A DNA stretch of 64,000 nt from an uncultured Bacteroidales bacterium (GCA_900317885.1 ONIM01000017.1:1-64000); one strand, 5' to 3'; positions 36,764 to 45,575 are shown, counted from the stretch's first letter. The notes: generated from the letters alone by a model not told the origin. Made by a program: numbers and translations.

Positions 36764-38382
36764 AAAGAATACTGGTCATATTGCTCTTTGTGGTATCAGT
36801 TTTCGATGTCTACTCTCAAGTTTCTTCGCTTGAGCAGAAATTGGTTAATGCTTTTTTGTATGTCGATAATCGGACTTTTGAAGAAAACCAAAGAGCAAAC
36901 AATTATATTGTTGACCAGTTTTCAAGAGGCAATTATTCGCATGTATTAAAATCTGCCAACGCGTATCTGCAGAGCAGAATGCGGATGATTGAGCAGATGT
37001 ATTCCGTGTTATCAGAACAAGAACGGGCAGATTTAACCATATTGGTGGAAGGTGATCTTATTTTCCACTATATCCTTTCCGCTGCATACCATACTGAAGA
37101 TAATTCAATAATGGGTGATATCTATGATTATCTGCTCTTTGCAAAACAATTATTATTGCGTACTACAAAACAAAGAAAGAACGCCCTTCCTCCAAGCAAT
37201 GTGACATGGAGAGATGTCCAAAAGCGATTAGGTAACGGGGATGCTGCTATCGAATTTGTGCGTTTCAATGTGTTTGAACGTGGGGAGATTAAAGTTTTAC
37301 GCATGTATGCCGCTGTTGCTATGACTAGGGACAGTAGTCCGATACTTATTCCTATGGCTACAGAAAAGAATCTTACACTGTGGGTGCTAAAAGATCCGAG
37401 TGAATTATATTCTGTTAATGGATATGGCAACGCATTGTGCAAATTAGTATGGTTTGATATTCTCAACTATTTAGAAAGTCAAGACATAAATAATATTTAT
37501 TTTGCACCTTGTTGCGTGCTGAATCAAATCGCCATTGAGTCGTTACCGTTTGACAAAGAGAGCACGGTTAGTTATCACTACAACCTAACTCGCCTGTCTT
37601 CTACGCGCGAGTTGGTCAACAAGCATAACCTTCATCCCGATAAATCAGCTGCGTTGTATGGCGATTTGTTCTATCGGGCATCTGCCGAAACAATGCAGCA
37701 AGCCACAACCCGTAGTGCAGTAGGTACTTTGCCTTATTCCAAACAGGAGATAAACGAAATAAGCCTACTTTTGTCAGGCACGCAGTACCATGTTAATAAG
37801 CTTTCTCAAAAGCAAGGTACAGAAGCCTCTTTCAAGTCGCTTAGCGGGAAAAGCCCTTCGATATTGCACCTCTCTACGCACGGATTTGTCAATCGCCCCA
37901 TTGAAGGCAATGCTATGCAACGAAGCGGACTCATCATGGCTTATGGGGCGCGCGCTTGGGAGGGCAAGGCTATACCAAAAGATACAGAAGATGGAATACT
38001 TACCGCCGCTGAGATCGCTACTTTGGACTTATCGGGCACAGATATAGTAGTGTTGTCCGCTTGTAATACTGCATTGGGTGAGGTTACTACGGAAGGTGTA
38101 TGGGGATTGCAACGAGCATTCAAACAAGCAGGGGCACAAACAATAGTCATGTCACTATGGCAGGTCGATGACGAAGCAACGGCTGTCTTTATGCAGTATT
38201 TTTACGAAGCACTCCTAAAAGGAAGACAAACATTAGCAAAGGCAGTATCCATTGACGTGGAGATAGCGGAACATATCTTCAACTATCCCCATGATGCTTT
38301 AGCCACTGCCCAACGCCGTATGCGTCAGCATCCCAAATACTCTGCGCCCTACTATTGGGCGGGATTTATTGTGGTTGATTGA
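36760..38382 (+). CDS. Exported CHAT-domain protease
   Basis: 540 aa. Signal peptide (MKRILVILLFVVSVFDVYSQ), a helical N-terminal region (20-180), then a CHAT domain (about 180-540) beginning WRDVQKRLGNGDAAIEFVRF. The catalytic pair is His374 in HLSTHGF and Cys435 in VLSACNTALGE; GLQRAFKQAGA..SLWQVDDEATA and YYWAGFIVVD complete the fold. CHAT is a separase/caspase-like cysteine protease. It is translationally coupled to the caspase gene (4-bp overlap), so the cell makes two clan-CD proteases together, both exported. The cleavage target is unknown; the anti-sigma factor and other envelope proteins are candidates. Confidence 0.85.
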   Translation: MKRILVILLFVVSVFDVYSQVSSLEQKLVNAFLYVDNRTFEENQRANNYIVDQFSRGNYSHVLKSANAYLQSRMRMIEQMYSVLSEQERADLTILVEGDLIFHYILSAAYHTEDNSIMGDIYDYLLFAKQLLLRTTKQRKNALPPSNVTWRDVQKRLGNGDAAIEFVRFNVFERGEIKVLRMYAAVAMTRDSSPILIPMATEKNLTLWVLKDPSELYSVNGYGNALCKLVWFDILNYLESQDINNIYFAPCCVLNQIAIESLPFDKESTVSYHYNLTRLSSTRELVNKHNLHPDKSAALYGDLFYRASAETMQQATTRSAVGTLPYSKQEINEISLLLSGTQYHVNKLSQKQGTEASFKSLSGKSPSILHLSTHGFVNRPIEGNAMQRSGLIMAYGARAWEGKAIPKDTEDGILTAAEIATLDLSGTDIVVLSACNTALGEVTTEGVWGLQRAFKQAGAQTIVMSLWQVDDEATAVFMQYFYEALLKGRQTLAKAVSIDVEIAEHIFNYPHDALATAQRRMRQHPKYSAPYYWAGFIVVD

Positions 38383-38442
38383 GTGCGCAAATCCCCAAAT
38401 CTCGAAAAAAAATGCACTTTTGGGGAAAAAGACCCGCAAAAA

Positions 38443-38474
38443 TTTGCATAATTGAACAAAAAGCAGTATCTTTG
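38443..38474 (+). promoter_or_regulatory. Promoter of the AAA ATPase gene
   Basis: -33 TTTG (38443-38446), 20-bp spacer, -7 TATCTTTG (38467-38474), 17 bp before the ATG. It separates the ATPase from the CHAT operon. Confidence 0.75.
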
Positions 38475-38491
38475 CGCAAAATTTCAAAGAT

Positions 38492-39922
38492 ATGGAAAAG
38501 TTGATAGGAAGAGAACGAGAGATCAAGGACTTGGAGAGATGCCTTGCTAGTGATCAATCAGAGTTTGTGATTGTCTATGGTCGTCGCCGCGTGGGAAAGA
38601 CGTTTCTGATTGATGAATTTTTTCAAGCCAAATATGATTTCTCTTATGTTGGTGGGCACAACTTATCTCTCTCCAAGCAATTGCGCAATTTCGCGAAAGC
38701 TGTCAAGAAATACGCACATTTAGCGAAACAACCGAAATTCGCTGATTGGTCAGAGGCATTTGATGCGTTGGAAGACTATATAGAGTCACTACCCGAAGAC
38801 CGCAAGAAAGTGATCTTCATCGATGAGATGCCGTGGATTGATACTCCGCAATCTGACTTTGTGGAGGAGTTCGAGACCTTTTGGAATGGATGGGCAGCAC
38901 GGCGCAGAGATATTCTCCTCATTGCAAGCGGCAGTGCCACTAGTTGGATGATGGACTATCTGGTAGAGAACCAAGGCGGACTGCATTGTCGTATCACTTG
39001 CAATATCTATTTACGTCCATTCACTTTGCATGAAGTTGAGGTGTATCTTCGTTCGCGCAAATGTGCATGGGATAGGTACCAAATTGCACAGGCATACATG
39101 ATTATTGGCGGTGTGCCGTTCTATTGGAAACTTATAGACACTAAACAAAGTCTGGTTCAAAATATTGACCGGCTTTTCTTCCAGCGAAACGCCATTCTTA
39201 AAATTGAATTTGACGAATTGTTCAATGCCTTGTTTACGAACGCCGAGCGATACATACAAATAGCTCGCTTGTTGGCGGATCACAAGGAGGGTTTGACGCG
39301 CACACAAATAGGCGAAGCCATCGAAGTGGAAGGCAAGTCTCTAACCGCATATCTTAAAAATCTTGAGCGATGTGATTTTGTCCTCAAGTACAACCAATTT
39401 GGGAATAAAGTAAAAGATGCCATCTATCGCCTTTCGGATTTCTATACTCTCTTCTATCTGCAATACGTGCACGAAAACCATTCTTTAGATGAACAATGGT
39501 GGAGTAAGCATTATATGACACACAGTGTGGAGTCTTGGCAAGGTCGCACATTTGAACTTGTGTGTATGATGCACACTGAATCTATAAAACAGAAATTAGG
39601 CATCTCCGGCATTGCGACCGAAATATCTTCATGGAGATACAATCCACCTAAGAACTCTGGGGAGAAAGGGGCGCAAATTGATATGATCATTTCGCGCAAT
39701 GATCGGATTATTAATATCTGCGAGATGAAATTTGCGGTTGGCGAGTATCGTATTACCGACAGTTACGAAGAGACGCTCCGCAACAGAATGAGCATATTCC
39801 AAGCACAAACCAAATCAAACAAAACACTCGTGACTACATTTGTAACCACGTTCGGTGTCGCAGATGGCTTGCATCGCAGTATAGTAAATAGCGAAGTGAT
39901 ATTGGATGATTTATTTCGATAA
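38492..39922 (+). CDS. AAA ATPase with C-terminal DUF234 domain
   Basis: 476 aa. Archaeal-type STAND-like AAA domain with Walker A GRRRVGKT (30-37), Walker B KKVIFIDEMPW (about 105-115) and sensor LLIASGSATSWMM; a winged-helix segment (about 265-310) and a C-terminal DUF234 domain with a PD-(D/E)xK-like core (GAQIDMIISRND..NICEMKFAVGEY). The family is common in Bacteroidales with unclear function; the Asp and Glu-x-Lys pattern suggests a nuclease-like fold. It has its own promoter. Confidence 0.85.
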   Translation: MEKLIGREREIKDLERCLASDQSEFVIVYGRRRVGKTFLIDEFFQAKYDFSYVGGHNLSLSKQLRNFAKAVKKYAHLAKQPKFADWSEAFDALEDYIESLPEDRKKVIFIDEMPWIDTPQSDFVEEFETFWNGWAARRRDILLIASGSATSWMMDYLVENQGGLHCRITCNIYLRPFTLHEVEVYLRSRKCAWDRYQIAQAYMIIGGVPFYWKLIDTKQSLVQNIDRLFFQRNAILKIEFDELFNALFTNAERYIQIARLLADHKEGLTRTQIGEAIEVEGKSLTAYLKNLERCDFVLKYNQFGNKVKDAIYRLSDFYTLFYLQYVHENHSLDEQWWSKHYMTHSVESWQGRTFELVCMMHTESIKQKLGISGIATEISSWRYNPPKNSGEKGAQIDMIISRNDRIINICEMKFAVGEYRITDSYEETLRNRMSIFQAQTKSNKTLVTTFVTTFGVADGLHRSIVNSEVILDDLFR

Positions 39923-40035
39923 AAATCCCTCTCCTGCGGTTACCTTTTGCATAAAAATGTCATATAGTAATAGAGACATGTAACGGAGTAAGCCGAAAAT
40001 CCGATAAAGAGTAGGCAAAATTAAAGATATGAGTC

Positions 40036-40278
40036 ATGACATTATACGAGTATTTTTTGAATGTACACAATCCAAGGATTGACCTTAAAGACGATGGGTG
40101 TAAAGATGCCAATGATATTAAGTACCATTGCCAATCTTTGGGAGCAGTCTGCCCAACAGACAAACAATTAATTGATCTGACTGATGATGAGATTTATATG
40201 GTGTTCTCTCAACTTGAGAATGGTCCTCATCAACCCAATAAGGTAGTAAAAAAGATTAGACGTAAATTAGGTATATAG
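40036..40278 (+). CDS. Small hypothetical protein, 80 aa
   Basis: Not recognised. An 80-aa soluble protein (MTLYEYFLNVHNPRID..), no signal peptide, acidic middle and basic end (KVVKKIRRKLGI). It is separated from the next small gene by 5 bp, so the two are probably co-translated. No clear promoter in the 113-bp gap before it. Confidence 0.6.
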   Translation: MTLYEYFLNVHNPRIDLKDDGCKDANDIKYHCQSLGAVCPTDKQLIDLTDDEIYMVFSQLENGPHQPNKVVKKIRRKLGI

Positions 40279-40283
40279 AAGTT

Positions 40284-40577
40284 ATGCCATTGCCTACTTA
40301 TATCCAAACCCTCTTACGTCAATACGATAATAGTGAAATGGATTGGGGAGAAATAAACAATTCTCATATAATGGACAACCTAGCATATGAAGTAACGCAA
40401 AATAACGATCAGGTATATGTATTATCACGTGATTTTATCTCAGACATGAGAGAGTTCGCATCAAGAATGTACACTCCTGCTCAATTACAGAACTATCCAG
40501 CTCCATTGCCAGATAGAACATGTAGAAACGCTATTAGATGCATGCGGCGCCGAATAAGATCAGGGCGCTTTACATGA
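40284..40577 (+). CDS. Small hypothetical protein, 97 aa
   Basis: Not recognised. Soluble, no signal peptide, with a strongly basic C-terminus (RNAIRCMRRRIRSGRF). It follows the 80-aa gene by 5 bp. The pair resembles the small two-gene cassettes seen in accessory regions, but no toxin or antitoxin fold could be identified. Confidence 0.6.
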   Translation: MPLPTYIQTLLRQYDNSEMDWGEINNSHIMDNLAYEVTQNNDQVYVLSRDFISDMREFASRMYTPAQLQNYPAPLPDRTCRNAIRCMRRRIRSGRFT

Positions 40578-40638
40578 GATAGATAACCGGAATCTGCCAA
40601 AATATATAATAGAGTAAACAAACAAAAAACACAAAACA

Positions 40639-41046
40639 ATGAAAAAGGTAATAATCTTCTTTACATTATGCTTAGCACTAATTTGGAGTGCAAAAGGTAA
40701 TTGTCAAAATGTTACAAATCAATCAAGTTGGACATACCTATGTAAGGTGGAAGTAGATGTTTATGAGAACGAGTTGTTAGGTGGTGAGTACATCAGTTCT
40801 CAACAGATTGAATTGTATTACAAAGTAATTGGGAACACCACCATATATGCTGTTAAAAATGACAATCCGTACATTGGCAATCCTTACCAAGCCAAAACAA
40901 AAGAAAATCCGAATCACGAAAAGGGACTTTTTTTGTTGGCAACCAAACGGGATTCGGAAAAGGATTACTACATTCCAGCAAAATATGTATATGTTGTACC
41001 ATGCGAGAAAGGCTGGTTGAGATATTGTTTTAACATAAATCTGTAA
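40639..41046 (+). CDS. Small secreted protein, 135 aa
   Basis: Signal peptide (MKKVIIFFTLCLALIWSAKGNCQ) followed by about 110 residues of beta-rich sequence (YLCKVEVDVYENELLGGEY..ELYYKVIGNTTIYAV). Unknown family. First of four similar-sized exported genes in the same direction up to 42.98 kb, preceded by an A-rich leader. Confidence 0.65.
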   Translation: MKKVIIFFTLCLALIWSAKGNCQNVTNQSSWTYLCKVEVDVYENELLGGEYISSQQIELYYKVIGNTTIYAVKNDNPYIGNPYQAKTKENPNHEKGLFLLATKRDSEKDYYIPAKYVYVVPCEKGWLRYCFNINL

Positions 41047-41079
41047 GTTTTATTTATATAATCTTTAATAAAATAAACA

Positions 41080-41586
41080 ATGAAAAGATTTAGAGATTTC
41101 ATGAAAAAGGCTTTCTTTTTCACTTTGTTCATTTTTATGACGGGCGTGACTTATTGTCAAACTGTCACTTTTATGGGAATTGACATAGACCAATCCTATG
41201 CTTCGTTCACTAAAGCCCTTTCTACTAAATTACCAGGTGGAAGAGTAAGTCCTGATGAAACTGAATACTCCCATATAACGTTTGCAGGAATAAGTAATTG
41301 CTATATAGCAGTGCAAAAGGCTCCTAATAATCAAGTGAAATATATTCTTATTATTTCCGATCATGGCATATCAAAAGATGAGGAGACTCGACTAATAGCA
41401 TCTTACAATAGCAAATATGGACAGCCGTATCTGGTAGAAACACATATAGATTCAAAGACACAAGAGAAATGCTATACTTATAAATACAAGATAGGAGATC
41501 ATCTAATTAATGTTACTCCTGCATCAACTATGGTTCATATTGTGTATTTCCCAAGGTGGTTTATTCTACAAACAGATGATATATAA
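41080..41586 (+). CDS. Secreted protein, paralogue of the broken gene at 42456
   Basis: Signal peptide, with two possible starts (41080, or 41101 at MKKAFFFTLFIFMTGVTYCQ). The mature part begins TVTFMGIDIDQSYASFTKALSTKLPG and ends in a strand pattern on VNVTPASTMVHIVYFP. It matches the reading frame at 42456-42979 (ISFLGIDLTQDEPTINAQLTSKG; SKYGQP versus KKYGTP), so both belong to one small secreted family of unknown role. Confidence 0.65.
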   Translation: MKRFRDFMKKAFFFTLFIFMTGVTYCQTVTFMGIDIDQSYASFTKALSTKLPGGRVSPDETEYSHITFAGISNCYIAVQKAPNNQVKYILIISDHGISKDEETRLIASYNSKYGQPYLVETHIDSKTQEKCYTYKYKIGDHLINVTPASTMVHIVYFPRWFILQTDDI

Positions 41587-41639
41587 TCAAGTTTGTTATT
41601 TATAATGTCTTATGAAAAATTAACAATAAAACGGAAGTT

Positions 41640-41987
41640 ATGAAAGCAATATTATCAAAGTTTTATCTATTCAGTTTATTTGTAGTTTTGTTTTTATGCT
41701 CTTGTTCATTAAATGAGTATAAGTTTTACAAATCAACAACTGCTGTGTTGTCGGTATATAATTATAATACAAATCAGTGGGAGAATCATAATGTAGCTGT
41801 TGATGTGTACGCTAAAAAAGGAGAGTATGATTACTACAAAGTCAGAAATAGAGAAGGTATTGAGTATGGAGCATCGAGAGCGATGATGTTCCCAAGTGAG
41901 TTTGAAACGTGGGATGGAAAAGCTCCGTGTAGTGTGAGTAATTTTCGGCACGGCAACTTAGTTGGTACTTTATACTTGCCATTTTAG
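41640..41987 (+). CDS. Small lipoprotein, 115 aa
   Basis: Lipoprotein signal MKAILSKFYLFSLFVVLFLCSC, then a short beta-rich domain (AVDVYAKKGEYDYYKVRNREGIEYG). Not recognised. It shares the EYKFYK/VDVY style of the 135-aa secreted protein at 40639, and both could bind the same partner. Confidence 0.6.
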   Translation: MKAILSKFYLFSLFVVLFLCSCSLNEYKFYKSTTAVLSVYNYNTNQWENHNVAVDVYAKKGEYDYYKVRNREGIEYGASRAMMFPSEFETWDGKAPCSVSNFRHGNLVGTLYLPF

Positions 41988-42027
41988 TACATACGACGCG
42001 CTTAAGATCCTTGTAACATAAGTGATT

Positions 42028-42450
42028 ATGAGAAAATTATATGCTTTAGGATTACTATTAGTTCTTACCTCGGTTTCATCATTTGCGCAAAGCATATTTG
42101 ATATTACGCTCAAAGAGGCTATGGCAGGAGATAGTAAGGCTCAAAACAACCTCGCTGCATATTACAAAGAAGGCTATGGCGTGCAGCAAGATTGCTCCAA
42201 AGCCGTGTATTGGTATCGCAAATCGGTGCAACAAAATGATCCTGTTGGTATGTATGGCTTAGGTCAATGCTATGCTACTGGTTGTGGCGTTCCGCAAGAT
42301 TTGTCGATGGCGGCAAGATACATACTCGGAGCTGCACAAAAAGGCTTAAAAGAAGCCCAGCAGACCATTGCTTACATGTATGAGCACGGCATAGGCGTTG
42401 TGCAGAATTCTGCATCTGCTAATTATTGGTATAATCAAGCAAATAAATGA
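42028..42450 (+). CDS. Secreted Sel1-repeat protein
   Basis: Signal peptide (MRKLYALGLLLVLTSVSSFAQ) and three Sel1-like repeats (AGDSKAQNNLAAYYKEGYGVQQDCSKAVYWYRKS-type units), each about 36 residues. Sel1 repeats form a protein-binding solenoid. ATG 42028 is preferred to the GTG 6 bp upstream, as it begins a typical signal peptide. Its stop lies 6 bp before the start of the broken paralogue gene. Confidence 0.78.
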   Translation: MRKLYALGLLLVLTSVSSFAQSIFDITLKEAMAGDSKAQNNLAAYYKEGYGVQQDCSKAVYWYRKSVQQNDPVGMYGLGQCYATGCGVPQDLSMAARYILGAAQKGLKEAQQTIAYMYEHGIGVVQNSASANYWYNQANK

Positions 42451-42455
42451 AGGAT

Positions 42456-42979
42456 ATGAAAAAAATGCTTATAATGACCGTACTTATTACTTGTATGGTG
42501 AATCTCAATGCACAAAACATTAGTTTTTAGGCATTGATTTAACTCAAGACGAGCCAACCATTAATGCTCAGTTAACTAGTAAAGGGGCAAAATGGTCCAA
42601 TTGGCATGGAACGGGAACAATACCTTTTATGGGAGAAAAACGGCAAATACGCTATGGAGTCAATGGAAACTATATCAAAGATTTATATGTTTTTATTGAG
42701 ACAAAAGCGGTTATTGTTGACTACAAAGATTTAGTCTCTGTCTATGCTAAAAAATATGGCACACCAACTAGAACTTATTATGCCAAGCATAATTGTCAAT
42801 GTGGCCCATCTTACCAATTTTTTATAACGGAGTGGCAACTCCCTTCTGGAATAATTCAAATCAAAAGAACCGATAATCCTCAACACGTATCTTGTGATTG
42901 TGGAAATGAAGAGTCTCTAATAAGAATTATGTATGCGCCATTAAAATATAGTGTGGATAAATATATTGATCAAATTTAA
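42456..42979 (+). pseudogene. Frameshifted secreted-protein gene (paralogue of 41080)
   Basis: ATG 42456 opens a signal peptide (MKKMLIMTVLITCMVNLNAQ) and NISF, then hits TAG at 42527. One base more in the T run would restore LGIDLTQDEPTINAQL, and the frame then continues without stops to 42979 (..YSVDKYIDQI). So a single-base deletion in the poly-T run breaks the gene. It could also be a sequencing error. Paralogue of 41080-41586. Confidence 0.7.
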
Positions 42980-43052
42980 TGAGAGTAAGTATTAGTAGTA
43001 TACGTTGTATTTCTTAAGCGACTAAATAAAAGATAGCAAAAACAGTTTTTAG

Positions 43053-43094
43053 ACCCGAGTGTATCAAAAAAAATGATTCACTCGGGTTACTTTT
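43053..43094 (+). terminator. Hairpin terminator after the secreted-protein cluster
   Basis: ACCCGAGTG (43053-43061) pairs perfectly with CACTCGGGT (43079-43087), then TTACTTTT. It closes the 40.6-43.0 kb cluster. Confidence 0.75.
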
Positions 43095-43160
43095 ATGCCG
43101 TTCTCGTCATATACCTATGTACGAGCAATATTATTAACCATTTAACAGTTACGCATAATT

Positions 43161-43658
43161 ATGAATGAAAACATCCAATATCCCGAGTTTTTCGAAGAAC
43201 TTGAACCGCTACTTTTAAGAGCGGGCTATGAAGTAACTTATGGCCATTTTGTGACCATTAGAAAAGGTCGTTTCATCGCCGACCTGTTACCATACCATCA
43301 TGAAGTTGGTAATGGTTATCATCTCTGTTTTCGCATTATTGTGAGAACGAAGAATCTCAAGCAATTAAGCATTATGGGAGGAATGGTATTGGCCAATGCA
43401 CTCGCCATGAATCATCCGGGGTTCAATATTGTTTATCACCAGAGAGGATGTGGGTTTTCTCTGCGATATCATTGCGATTTGTATGAGCCTAAAGATATTC
43501 TTTATCAACTGGAACATGTGAATGAATGCAACACCGACTTACGGAATGATATGAAGAAGCGTTTGCCGGATTTCATAAAACAATTCCCTTGTTCAAATAC
43601 ACCGGATAAGCAGTTAGTTAAAACCCTGCGATATTTGCATCGTTGGCATTTAGAATAA
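43161..43658 (+). CDS. Hypothetical soluble protein, 165 aa
   Basis: Not recognised. Cytoplasmic in appearance: no signal peptide, mixed alpha/beta (EELEPLLLRAGYEV..FRIIVRTKNLKQLS). A His/Cys-rich middle (FNIVYHQRGCGFSLRYHCDLY) might bind metal. It lies 23 bp before the DUF3298 lipoprotein start. Confidence 0.6.
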   Translation: MNENIQYPEFFEELEPLLLRAGYEVTYGHFVTIRKGRFIADLLPYHHEVGNGYHLCFRIIVRTKNLKQLSIMGGMVLANALAMNHPGFNIVYHQRGCGFSLRYHCDLYEPKDILYQLEHVNECNTDLRNDMKKRLPDFIKQFPCSNTPDKQLVKTLRYLHRWHLE

Positions 43659-43681
43659 ATCTTATAAAACGTATATCTCCA

Positions 43682-44611
43682 ATGAAAAGAACTAACATCT
43701 TTATTTTTCTCATAGCAATGCTTGCGATCTGTTTCGCTTCGTGCGGAAAGAATCAGTCAAATACAAGTTGTGACACATCACCGCAAAACGATTCAACGTG
43801 GGTGCAGGATCAGAAACAAAGTAATCTTCTTGTCAATGGCGCTGAGTTAAACATCCAAAGTGCCTTCCCGCAAATAACAGCGTTCACAGATTATGTCTAT
43901 AATGATTTTCATGTCTTTACATTCTCGGATACGATTGGGATTCTGCGACAGTTAGATATAGAGTTCCCGACAGGCATGAAGGATAAAAAAGTACTGGCAA
44001 AGATTCAGGAACAACTGATAGACACCATACTGCACGCGCACTATCAAATTACGCAATTGGATGATGCGATGGCAAAATACTGGCGTATCGAGCCGAATGA
44101 TATTGAACTCAAGTCGGTATATCCGCTAATTGTTCCCAATGATTCGGATGAGTATTTTAATTACGGCGGAGTACAGAGTAGGCAATTTGAGCATCTTTGT
44201 GGCAGAACATCGTACAATCAAAATGGCTTGTACATAATGCGACACCACTACACTTGGTATGGCGGCGGTTGCCACAATTTTCCGGACACACAATACTTCG
44301 CCTTCGATACCCGAACTGGTGAGATGGTACATTTCGCGGACATCTTCAGTGAGGAGTATGACGATTATGAAAATAAGATGACCGTCGACATCGAGTATTA
44401 TGTCATCAAAGCTCTTTTGGATCACTACTACCCAAACATCTCATTACAATATTGGATTCAAGCATCATTCACGATTACTTCAACGTCCCTTGTCTTGCAC
44501 TATACTCACTACACCTTAGGAAGTTGGGCGAATGGAGAACAGGAAGTGGAAATCCCGCTTGAAAGCATCAAGCCGCTTCTTAATCCAAAATGGAAACATC
44601 TGATTCAATAA
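43682..44611 (+). CDS. DUF3298/RsiV-like lipoprotein
   Basis: Lipoprotein signal MKRTNIFIFLIAMLAICFASC. The C-terminal half (about 170-305) fits the DUF3298/RsiV pattern: GGGCHNFPDTQYFAFDTRTGEMVHFADIF, then LVLHYTHYTLGSWANGEQEVEIPLESI. In RsiV of Gram-positive bacteria this domain binds lysozyme and senses envelope attack. Here it is an independent lipoprotein without an anti-sigma part. ATG 43682 is preferred to 43643, which overlaps the previous gene. The 17-bp gap to the next gene suggests co-transcription. Confidence 0.75.
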   Translation: MKRTNIFIFLIAMLAICFASCGKNQSNTSCDTSPQNDSTWVQDQKQSNLLVNGAELNIQSAFPQITAFTDYVYNDFHVFTFSDTIGILRQLDIEFPTGMKDKKVLAKIQEQLIDTILHAHYQITQLDDAMAKYWRIEPNDIELKSVYPLIVPNDSDEYFNYGGVQSRQFEHLCGRTSYNQNGLYIMRHHYTWYGGGCHNFPDTQYFAFDTRTGEMVHFADIFSEEYDDYENKMTVDIEYYVIKALLDHYYPNISLQYWIQASFTITSTSLVLHYTHYTLGSWANGEQEVEIPLESIKPLLNPKWKHLIQ

Positions 44612-44627
44612 TAAAACAATAAACTAT

Positions 44628-45575
44628 ATGAAACACCTAATTCTTTCCATTTTGTTACTTTGCGGCACTATGAGTTTTGCCGCTACTCCGCAACAATACG
44701 AGGTTGCGATTGATGATTCTTTACAGCATATTGTATCGTGGGAAATGCAGTATAGCCTAAGACATCTTTCTCCGGAATGGGGATGCGCTATTCTGATGAA
44801 CAAAGATCATCAAGTCGTGGCGCTCTATGACACAGATTCTCTTGGTAGGAATGCTTATCAACCTATTGAGATTGGCTCAGTCATCGAACCTTTCAGCGTG
44901 ATGGCTGCGTTGCGAACCGGTCGTGTTTCCGAACATAATCAGTTCCCGCTCTCCAAAGCTGGCTATCGTGACCATGCCGGTTATACGTGGCACGACCGTC
45001 ATCCCATCGACACAGTCCTTGACGTTCCTTCCGTCATTGCCGTTTCCAGTCGAAGCGGTATATGCCAAATCATGGAACAAGCATTTGCTGACAATCCTAT
45101 GCTTTTTGCGCATTATATGGGCGAATTAGGACTCTCTCTGAGCGTTGATTCTTTGGAAGACGTACTCCGCATGGCCAATGGTTTGGGTGTCAATATGTCC
45201 CCAATATACCTTACTTACCTCTACTCGCAGCTGGTTCAAAAGCAATTTCCGGAAGAAGTATGGGGCTCAACACGCCCCATTCTGCATGCATTGCACGAAG
45301 TAGTGTGGAATAATATTGGCACAGCAAGAAAGGTTATGTGGACCAAAGGCGCACAATCAGAAATTGTATCTATAATCGGCAAAACAGGCGATCTTAAGGA
45401 GGAAGGCGAACATCAACCTCATACCGTTTCATTCATTGGCGCATTCCCTGAGCAAGATCCGCAATACACCCTTCTTGTTCTCATGAAAAAGGTCCCATAT
45501 CCTTCTTCAGCCTTATTCCAATGTGTAGAGCCTATGCGATACATAGCAGAACGGATATATTATAATTATAAATAA
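44628..45575 (+). CDS. Exported FtsI-like transpeptidase with altered SxxK motif
   Basis: Signal peptide (MKHLILSILLLCGTMSFAA) and a short penicillin-binding transpeptidase-like domain without the N-terminal dimerisation part or membrane anchor. Alignment by eye to FtsI: GSVIEPFSVMAALRTG stands where GSTFK-type SxxK should be, so Ser84 is kept but Lys87 is replaced by Glu; SxN is replaced by SSRSG; KTG is kept (Lys252-Thr-Gly254); SFIGAFPEQDPQYTLLVL is the usual end. It is probably not a working transpeptidase and may bind peptidoglycan or beta-lactam or act as a decoy. Partner of the DUF3298 lipoprotein just upstream. Confidence 0.7.
   Translation: MKHLILSILLLCGTMSFAATPQQYEVAIDDSLQHIVSWEMQYSLRHLSPEWGCAILMNKDHQVVALYDTDSLGRNAYQPIEIGSVIEPFSVMAALRTGRVSEHNQFPLSKAGYRDHAGYTWHDRHPIDTVLDVPSVIAVSSRSGICQIMEQAFADNPMLFAHYMGELGLSLSVDSLEDVLRMANGLGVNMSPIYLTYLYSQLVQKQFPEEVWGSTRPILHALHEVVWNNIGTARKVMWTKGAQSEIVSIIGKTGDLKEEGEHQPHTVSFIGAFPEQDPQYTLLVLMKKVPYPSSALFQCVEPMRYIAERIYYNYK

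Noticed and set aside
34663..38382. Type III-E CRISPR-like CHAT (Craspase) system
   Set aside because: No Cas7-11 or array, and the CHAT protein is exported.
42456..42979. Programmed frameshifting at the T run
   Set aside because: No downstream structure or stimulatory signal; the paralogue at 41080 is a single normal frame, so a simple deletion is more likely.
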